Source: JASFYU01 sp045046905
GTDB lineage: Bacteria > Bacteroidota > Bacteroidia > Flavobacteriales > Flavobacteriaceae
DNA: 19,616 bases
NCBI GenBank assembly: GCA_045046905.1
Contig: JASFYU010000072.1
Coordinates: 1-19,616 of the forward strand
Direction of reading: 5' to 3'
Shown here: one piece after another, positions 13,513 through 19,616 of the stretch
Layout of the letters: every line of letters starts with the position of its first letter
Numbering within the stretch: the stretch's first letter is position 1
Position numbers and translations under genes: made by a program
The notes under the pieces: generated by a model
Database searches by the model: none
Told to the model about the DNA's origin: nothing
Seen by the model: only the letters and a program-made list of their open reading frames with translations

Positions 13513-15033
13513 CTATCTGTACCCATTATTGGTTGGATCTGATTCCAACAATGCCGGATTCAGTATAAATTCTTCAGGTGGTATTGGTAACAACACATGA
13601 TAGGGTTGAATATTTGAAGCAGGATCGTATACACGATACTCAGTACTCTTGACAACATCCAACAATATGCCCCAACGGATCAGATCCATACGCCTGTGTC
13701 CCTCGGCGCCAAGCTCCCATTTTCTCTCATCGTAAATAGCTTCTCGAAAGCCATCTTGCGATAGTCCAGTCAAAGGTTGGTCTGGTTCATAGGCACGTTC
13801 TCTTACCCTATTTATATATTGATAAGCACTGGCAGGACCATTGACTTCATTTTCTGCTTCCGCAGCCATTAGATACACATCGGCCAATCTGAAAATAATT
13901 TTATTGTCAGCGTGATTCCCTCTTGGCGAATTGATTTGATCTAGGTTATACATTTTTGGTATGTATGGAAAATTCAATTCAAAACCCAGGTATTCAGTAC
14001 CAATATTTGCTGGCCTTCGCAAATCATCCAAAGGAAATTTATTGACAAAATCGGGCAATGCAATAGAAAGACCGTACCCTGTATAACCCTCATTTCTAGC
14101 CGCCAGCGCATCGCTCAATTCGGCCTGTTTGGTTGGGTCTTTGGGTTCGTCTCTTATTCTGGGCGTAAAATGATCCGGCCAATCGTCTTGATCAACATCT
14201 TTCGCAAAGTCGATTTCCCAAATATTTTCTTGGTTATACTCATTATTGAGGGCAAAAACCGAAGCATAATCATCTAACAGATCGTGGGGAGAACCATCAA
14301 TAATCTCCAGGGCCTTGTCTCTCGCCAGTTGCCATTTTTTCTGTATTAGGTAAATCTTTACCATAACAGTGGCGGCAGCCCATTTACTTCCCCTTCCCAA
14401 ACCATTAGATTCAAAAGAGTCAGGTAATAAACCCTGAGCTCTCTGTAAATCGGTCAAAATTTCATCTCTTATAACCGTTTTATCCATCCTAGGAAGAACT
14501 TGGATTTCGGAGATGGGCAAGTTATCCCTATAATAGGGTACATCTCCCCATAGATTGGTTAAGTGATAGTATGCATATGAACGCAGAAAAAGAGTTTCTG
14601 CCTCTAACATGTCTTTATCCGCTTGCGGAATACTCTCATTGAGCCCCAATTGTTCTATAATGGTGTTACTATTTAATATAATCGAATAGAGATGTTCCCA
14701 AGTAAGGGGTGCCCCTGCTTCTTGGCTAATGGCACTAATATTACTTTCACTTAATGAATACGATTGTATGGGTTCTACTTGTCCGAAAACCCTGTTGGGG
14801 CCAATAACGTCCGCTCCATTTTCATAGTATCGATCCAAACCTATTTTACCGTGTAAGGAATTTAATTTATAGGTGTCATAGAGTCCAACAATAGCCAGTT
14901 CAAACTCGCTGGTCGTGTTGAAAAAGGTACTTGGCGAAACTAAGGCCCTAGGTTCTTCCTCAAGGAATGAGTCGCATGCGATTAGCACAATGCCCGCGAT
15001 GAACATCATTATATATTTAGTTAAATATTTCAT
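13513..15033 (-). CDS. SusD/RagB-family glycan-binding lipoprotein
   Basis: This 506-residue protein is the surface glycan-binding partner of the SusC-like transporter. The lipobox LIAC gives lipidated Cys20, followed by DSFLEEEP, the usual acidic start of SusD proteins. The N-terminal TPR-like region includes LTWEHLYSIILNSNTIIEQL and AETLFLRSYAYYHLTNLWGDVPY. The C-terminal RagB/SusD domain includes ADVYLMAAEAENEV, YINRVRERAY and the hallmark YDERKWELGAEGHRRMDLIRWG. It ends with LPIPPEEFILNPALL and NNGYR, as family members commonly do. The gene is 53 bases after the SusC gene. Ligand-binding residues cannot be assigned from sequence alone. Confidence 0.96.
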   Translation of the reverse strand: MKYLTKYIMMFIAGIVLIACDSFLEEEPRALVSPSTFFNTTSEFELAIVGLYDTYKLNSLHGKIGLDRYYENGADVIGPNRVFGQVEPIQSYSLSESNISAISQEAGAPLTWEHLYSIILNSNTIIEQLGLNESIPQADKDMLEAETLFLRSYAYYHLTNLWGDVPYYRDNLPISEIQVLPRMDKTVIRDEILTDLQRAQGLLPDSFESNGLGRGSKWAAATVMVKIYLIQKKWQLARDKALEIIDGSPHDLLDDYASVFALNNEYNQENIWEIDFAKDVDQDDWPDHFTPRIRDEPKDPTKQAELSDALAARNEGYTGYGLSIALPDFVNKFPLDDLRRPANIGTEYLGFELNFPYIPKMYNLDQINSPRGNHADNKIIFRLADVYLMAAEAENEVNGPASAYQYINRVRERAYEPDQPLTGLSQDGFREAIYDERKWELGAEGHRRMDLIRWGILLDVVKSTEYRVYDPASNIQPYHVLLPIPPEEFILNPALLESDPTNNGYR

Positions 15034-15086
15034 GTCTTTTTTATTTTACTGTAAATCTATTTACTTCATTTAATGTTCCAACCAAA

Positions 15087-18000
15087 TCAAAATTGAATTT
15101 TGGTTCCTATCGAAATAGTCCTCGAACTAGGATATTGACCACGAGAAAATCCGGAAGTAAGGTTACTTTCATTTTCACCCAGTCCATCAAACTGACTTGT
15201 CTCGGGGTCTTTTAGCCTAAAATCGGACAATACGAAAAGGTTAGTACCCACTACGTAAACTTTTATACTCTTAAAGCTCTTCAGTCCAAGTTTATCAACC
15301 GGCACGTTATAGGCCAGACGAAGACTCTTTAGACGTAGGTGTGATCCATCTTCGATCATTACAGAGTTGTTGAAAACTTCAGACAAAGCTGCCACTGAAC
15401 CAGCCCTGGGAATATCGGAATTTGGATTTTCCGGTGTCCAGCGGTTTAGTGTCTCTTTGTATTTGGTTGTCTCGGGTCTTCCAAAATATGCAGTCTGGGT
15501 AAGGCTATTAAAGACCTCGTTGCCCGAAGTTCCTTGAATGAAAAAGTCCAAGTCGATATTTTTATAGGATAGCGTATTACCTATACCATAATAAAAATCT
15601 GGCTGTGGGCTTCCCAGTACGATAAAATCGTCCTCTGTAATTTCTCCATCTCCATTTGTGTCTTCAAAACGTGGCCCACCGACATCATGATTGCCGCCTA
15701 GCCCTGCTTGATCGATCTCTTCCTGGGATTTCCAGGTTCCAAGGTATCTAACCCCAGTAAATACAGGTACGGTTTCTCCAACAATTAGACGGGCGCCGGT
15801 ACCTCCTTGTTGTGCAGGAGTTACCAAATTGATGAAATCCACTCCTCCCAAATCGATTACCTTATTTCTGTTACCTGAAAGAGACAATGAGGTCGACCAT
15901 TGAAAGTTGTCATTAGAAACGTTGACACTATTTATTAAAATTTCTAAACCTTTATTCTCAATCTTTCCAATATTCTGAAGTTTGCTGACAAAACCTGTTT
16001 GTCTTGGCAATTGAGCGTTCAGGAGCAAATCTTTAGTCTCTTTATTATAATAATCGACCTCGACTGAAAGACGGTCTTCGAAAAAGCCCATCTCTAAACC
16101 AATATCAAACTGTTTCGTAGTTTCCCATTTAAGATCGGGATTTTCTGGACGCCCAAGATTAACGCCGGGATTTTCAGTGCCATTAAAACTCGTGTTAGCC
16201 GCATTCAAAAGAGCCAATGTTCTATAGGAGGGAATGGCCTGACTACCAGAAAGTCCGTAACTTGCTCTAAGCTTTAAATTGCTAAAGACACCCGTATTTT
16301 TAATGAACTCTTCTTCGGATAATTTCCAGGCAAAAGCACCGGAAGGAAATACAGCATATTTATTACCTGGGGCAAACCGGGAAGAACCATCTACTCTACC
16401 TACCAAAGTAAATAAGTACTTATCGTTCAAGGAGTAATTGATCCTCCCCAACCATGAGGCCAGTTGAAAAGAATTATAGGCAGACCCCAAGCTGTTTCGG
16501 GTTGGATCGGCTCCAAAACTCAAATTATTAAAACCTGTGGCATCGTTAGATAGACCGAATGATTGTGAAAAACTAGATTCAAATTCAGATTTCTGTAGCG
16601 TAAATCCGGCCAAAACGGTCAAACGATCATTTTCACCTATATCCGTGTTATAGGTCAATGTGTTTTCATTAATATAACTGACGCTTAAAGAGTTATCAAC
16701 GCGTGCGTCTCCACCATTATTTACAATAAGGTTATTGGGTAGAGCGCCGGGATTAAAGCGGTTGCGTTTGAAATTGTTGATTTCAGGACTAAAGGTCGAT
16801 TTAAATACCACGTTATCCGATGGCCTGAATTCAACATATACATTGCCAAGAATATTGGTCACTAGATTGTGATCTTGTTTTAATTTTATATCGGCTTCAT
16901 AGTTTGAAGATATTCCGTCTGTGATCGGATCTAAGGCTGTATAATTACCTTCATCGTCAAAAATTGCCCTTGTGGGTGTTGTGGAAAGGTATAGTCCATC
17001 TATATTGAATTTAGGATTATCTTGCCTTAACCTAGAAATATTGACCCGGAAACCGACTTTGAACTTCTCGGACAATTTGATATCCATATTAGATCGAAAA
17101 ATATATTTTTTTATTCCACTAGATCTGATCAGACCATCTTGATTAAAATAATTAGCTGATATATAGTAATTTGTATTTCGACTTTCAGAAACCCCTGAAA
17201 CAGCTACATCTATGTTGGTTACAGGTGCGGATTGAGTAACCTGGTCTATCCAGTTCACGTTAGCAACTTCATTCGCATTTGGAAAAGGAAGGGCTGAACT
17301 TCTAAATTCAGCATCTTCGTTTGCATAAGCGGCATGCTCTGGCCCATCGAGAAAGTCGACCTGTGTGACAATTGACTGCAAACCGGTATAGGTGTTTATC
17401 GACACATTCGGCGAACCAGGAGTGGCATCGGCACCACTTTTTGTTGTAACCAAAATTACACCGTTCGCCCCTCTGGTTCCATAAATCGAAACTGCAACGG
17501 CATCCTTTAATATATCGATTGACTTAATATCGTTCGTATTAAGATTACTCAAGTTGTAATCTGTTCCCACAATGATACCGTCTATGACCCAGAGTGGCTC
17601 ATTGTTACCTTGAATAGAGTTACCACCACGAATACGTATTGTGGTTGCGGCTCCAGGTTCACCGCTTATCTGGGAAACCTGTACTCCGGAGGCCCTACCC
17701 TGAAGTGTTTGGTCAACTCTTGCTGCTGGCAAATTCGCTAGGTCATCTCCGCTCACTTTGCTTACCGAGCCGGTAAGGTCTTTTCTACGAACTTCTCCAT
17801 ATCCGATAATGACCACTTCGTCCAATACGGCTGAATCACTTTCCAAGTTAATATTAATGGTAGATTGACCATTAATCAGGACTTCCAAGGTTTTGAACCC
17901 TAGATAAGAAAACACCAATGCTTCTTCCCCATCAGGTATATCGATTTGATAATTTCCATCAAAATCGGATACAACTCCTACGGTAGTACCTTTGACTAAA

Positions 18001-18485
18001 ACATTGGCACCTGGTAATGGCACACCTTCAGAATCTGTGATTGTACCGATGACTTGTAGTTCTTGAATTGGCGTCTCAGTATTTGTCAGGATTTCCACTT
18101 TTTCCAGAGCACCATCATTGTTGGATACTTCTTTTTTGAGAACGATTTGATTTTTCCTAACTATAAACGTAATACCCGTCCCCAAAAACAACTTCGGCAG
18201 AATGTCTTTAAGAGGTTCTTTATATGCCTTTAGAGATACAATCCTATCAATATTTATTTCATCGTGATTGTATAGAAATCTATATTTTGTATCCTTTTCA
18301 ATTTTTTCAAAAACACTTGTAATCTTAACATTTTCAAGATTGCAGGTTATTTTAGCATTCTGTGAATATGTATTTGCCTGAATTGAAAACACCGAAACTA
18401 GCAAGAGAAGAGTCGTTAGTTTCATAGCCAAGTTAAATTTAAATGAACAGGGCAGCACATGCCTTATTCTCGTATAATTTTTCAT
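15087..18485 (-). CDS. SusC/RagA-family TonB-dependent transporter with N-terminal STN domain
   Basis: This 1132-residue outer membrane transporter imports glycan fragments using TonB energy. The signal segment is long (about 1-42, with the hydrophobic core after a Met at residue 21 and ending ANTYSQ). An STN domain (about 44-118, from KITCNLENVKITSVFEKIEK to FIVRKNQIVLKK) marks it as a signalling transducer. A carboxypeptidase-regulatory-like domain follows (about 145-215, GTITDSEGVPLPGANVLVKG). The SusC hallmark DEVVIIGYG (222-230) leads into the plug (about 230-350, including GRASGVQV, IRIRGGNS and PLWVIDG). The remainder is the 22-strand barrel. Met21 is an alternative start. FecR lies immediately upstream on the same strand and would contact the STN domain. 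Confidence 0.96.
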   Translation of the reverse strand: MKNYTRIRHVLPCSFKFNLAMKLTTLLLLVSVFSIQANTYSQNAKITCNLENVKITSVFEKIEKDTKYRFLYNHDEINIDRIVSLKAYKEPLKDILPKLFLGTGITFIVRKNQIVLKKEVSNNDGALEKVEILTNTETPIQELQVIGTITDSEGVPLPGANVLVKGTTVGVVSDFDGNYQIDIPDGEEALVFSYLGFKTLEVLINGQSTININLESDSAVLDEVVIIGYGEVRRKDLTGSVSKVSGDDLANLPAARVDQTLQGRASGVQVSQISGEPGAATTIRIRGGNSIQGNNEPLWVIDGIIVGTDYNLSNLNTNDIKSIDILKDAVAVSIYGTRGANGVILVTTKSGADATPGSPNVSINTYTGLQSIVTQVDFLDGPEHAAYANEDAEFRSSALPFPNANEVANVNWIDQVTQSAPVTNIDVAVSGVSESRNTNYYISANYFNQDGLIRSSGIKKYIFRSNMDIKLSEKFKVGFRVNISRLRQDNPKFNIDGLYLSTTPTRAIFDDEGNYTALDPITDGISSNYEADIKLKQDHNLVTNILGNVYVEFRPSDNVVFKSTFSPEINNFKRNRFNPGALPNNLIVNNGGDARVDNSLSVSYINENTLTYNTDIGENDRLTVLAGFTLQKSEFESSFSQSFGLSNDATGFNNLSFGADPTRNSLGSAYNSFQLASWLGRINYSLNDKYLFTLVGRVDGSSRFAPGNKYAVFPSGAFAWKLSEEEFIKNTGVFSNLKLRASYGLSGSQAIPSYRTLALLNAANTSFNGTENPGVNLGRPENPDLKWETTKQFDIGLEMGFFEDRLSVEVDYYNKETKDLLLNAQLPRQTGFVSKLQNIGKIENKGLEILINSVNVSNDNFQWSTSLSLSGNRNKVIDLGGVDFINLVTPAQQGGTGARLIVGETVPVFTGVRYLGTWKSQEEIDQAGLGGNHDVGGPRFEDTNGDGEITEDDFIVLGSPQPDFYYGIGNTLSYKNIDLDFFIQGTSGNEVFNSLTQTAYFGRPETTKYKETLNRWTPENPNSDIPRAGSVAALSEVFNNSVMIEDGSHLRLKSLRLAYNVPVDKLGLKSFKSIKVYVVGTNLFVLSDFRLKDPETSQFDGLGENESNLTSGFSRGQYPSSRTISIGTKIQF

Positions 18486-18532
18486 ATTTTTGTATTGCTT
18501 TAAATGGTTGACTTTTATTTAATCATTTTCGT

Positions 18533-18564
18533 AAATCGGGAAATGTTATAGCATTTTCCGATTT
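18533..18564. promoter_or_regulatory. Hairpin in the leader between fecR and susC
   Basis: AAATCGGGAAATG (18533-18545) and CATTTTCCGATTT (18552-18564) pair over 13 positions with one mismatch (G-T wobble on the plus strand, C/A on the minus) around a 6-base loop. It lies between the FecR stop codon and the SusC start, about 48 bases before the SusC ATG. On the minus strand no T-tract follows, so it is more likely a leader or processing structure than a strong terminator. On the plus strand it is followed by T-runs. Confidence 0.5.
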
Positions 18565-18588
18565 TTTGTTTTATCATAGGCTTGGTTG

Positions 18589-19616
18589 TTAAGGTTGACT
18601 TATTGTTATGGTGCTATTATTTATTTCGAAATTGAATTTTTTATTTTCGGCAAAAGAGCCGAGAACATCCTCTATAGTTTCATCATTGAAAGATGCAGTA
18701 TATACCTGTGTATCAAGTCCTCTATAACTATTTTCAATTTTAACATTGTAGAATCGTTCAAGCCGATTGATAATATTCTTAAAGGGCAGGTTCTTAATTA
18801 CTAATCTCCCTGAAATCCAACTTGTATAAATGTCTGTATCAACTTCTTCCACCTTGGACTTTCCACTAAGGTTATCCCACTCAGCCTTAAAACCTGGGTC
18901 TAGCAGTATATCTATATTGCCCGATACATCATTGGTATTAGACAATTTTACAGAGCCCTCCACTAAAACCGTATTTATATGAGAGTCCTCAGGATAGGCG
19001 GTTACATTAAATTCAGTTCCCAAAACAGTGACATCCATTCCTGGGACACTTACAATAAACGGGTGTTCTTTGTCCTCACTAACAATAAAAAATGCCTCTC
19101 CTTTTAAATAGACCTGACGATTTTTATTTTTCAAAAATTTAATAGGATAACGAATTGATGATCCAGCATTTAAATGGACTGTGGTACCGTCTGACAAAGC
19201 AATTTCAAATCTTTTTCCGTAAGGCATTGTAAGTGTATTGAAAACCAGTCTCTCCTCCACTTTAGCATCCTTATAATCCAATTTACTTCCTTCTTTTTCA
19301 CCTAAAACATTACCTTGGGCATCAGTAATTGCATGTGAATCATCCGAAGATAAAATTTGAATTTCTCCATTGTCCAATTGCAATGTAATGACATTTGAAT
19401 CTTGCTCTTGTAATTGATTGCTGGGCACAGCATATTCATAGTATCCATAGCCCAGTGCTATCAATCCAATAAAAATGGCAGCATACTTGAGTACTGACCT
19501 AAAGATAGGACGCTTTGGTTTTTGAGCTTTTTTAGACTCATATTTTTGCAGTACTTTATTCCATGCAGCTTTTGAGTCCAGATTTTCAAGTTCCGTAATA
19601 TCAGCACCCTGTGTAT
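18589..19616 (-). CDS. FecR-family anti-sigma factor with DUF4974-like C-terminus, N-terminus cut by right edge
   Basis: The frame is open to the right edge, giving 341 visible residues; a TTG at 19464 is internal, not the start. The visible part begins with the end of the cytoplasmic anti-sigma region (LDSKAAWNKVLQKYESKK). One membrane helix follows (SVLKYAAIFIGLIALGYGYY). The periplasmic FecR domain contains YGKRFEIALSDGTTVHLNAGS, VYLKGEAFFIVSED and VTVLGTEFNVTAYPED. The C-terminal DUF4974-like part (ISGRLVIKNLPFKNIINRLERFYNVKI) has an STN-like fold. It would pass a signal from SusC's STN domain to an ECF sigma factor, whose gene usually lies just upstream and so would be beyond this window. 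Typical length suggests about 50-80 residues are missing. Confidence 0.93.
   Translation of the reverse strand, partial: TQGADITELENLDSKAAWNKVLQKYESKKAQKPKRPIFRSVLKYAAIFIGLIALGYGYYEYAVPSNQLQEQDSNVITLQLDNGEIQILSSDDSHAITDAQGNVLGEKEGSKLDYKDAKVEERLVFNTLTMPYGKRFEIALSDGTTVHLNAGSSIRYPIKFLKNKNRQVYLKGEAFFIVSEDKEHPFIVSVPGMDVTVLGTEFNVTAYPEDSHINTVLVEGSVKLSNTNDVSGNIDILLDPGFKAEWDNLSGKSKVEEVDTDIYTSWISGRLVIKNLPFKNIINRLERFYNVKIENSYRGLDTQVYTASFNDETIEDVLGSFAENKKFNFEINNSTITISQP

Noticed and set aside
19462..19464. TTG considered as the start of the FecR gene
   Set aside because: It falls inside the membrane helix, and the frame stays open with family-like sequence to the right edge, so the true start is outside the window.

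Overview
The window reads as chromosomal DNA of a marine-type member of the Bacteroidota, most likely family Flavobacteriaceae. The evidence is a SusC/SusD pair with two sulfatases, a FecR-type anti-sigma factor with a C-terminal DUF4974-like part, a TetR-TolC-adaptor-RND operon of flavobacterial type, AT-rich intergenic DNA, few Shine-Dalgarno sequences, and a Bacteroidota-style TAnnTTTG promoter element. The species cannot be named from the sequence. No tRNA, rRNA, CRISPR array, transposase or phage gene is visible.

Layout, left to right. (1) 1-915, minus strand: a trans-polyprenyl diphosphate synthase cut by the left edge. (2) 1052-2126, plus strand: an ECF-like sigma factor followed by a small two-helix membrane protein. 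The 3' end of the sigma gene carries an in-frame palindromic repeat. (3) 2221-9255, plus strand: a multidrug-type efflux operon of TetR regulator, TolC-like outer membrane channel, lipoprotein adaptor and RND permease. A perfect 27-bp palindrome overlaps the likely promoter in front of the regulator. The adaptor and permease genes are separated by 332 bases holding a heptanucleotide tandem array and what looks like the decayed start of an S23-type four-helix-bundle gene. (4) 9256-9441: a short, palindrome-dense gap between convergent genes. (5) 9442-10152, minus strand: a short-chain dehydrogenase. (6) 10153-10483: a repeat-rich gap with no gene. (7) 10484-19616, minus strand: a polysaccharide-utilisation-type locus, transcribed as FecR anti-sigma (cut by the right edge), SusC-like transporter with an STN signalling domain, SusD-like lipoprotein, then two S1 sulfatase lipoproteins.

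How the genes work together. In the pump, TetR probably represses its own operon. TolC, the adaptor and the RND protein would form one channel across both membranes. In the sulfatase locus, the SusC/SusD pair would bind and import a sulfated glycan fragment while the two surface or periplasmic sulfatases remove sulfate. The STN domain of SusC and the FecR protein form a trans-envelope signalling route to an ECF sigma factor that probably lies just beyond the right edge. A terminator-like hairpin after susD could lower sulfatase expression relative to SusC/SusD. No glycoside hydrolase or lyase is present in the window, so the glycan cannot be identified.

No clearly new multi-gene system was found. 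The most unusual signals are the repeat families: the in-frame palindrome in the sigma gene, the heptamer array with the S23-like relic inside the pump operon, and the palindrome clusters flanking the dehydrogenase gene. The next most interesting are the promoter-embedded TetR operator, the variant proton-relay residues of the RND permease and the His-to-Gly change in one sulfatase.
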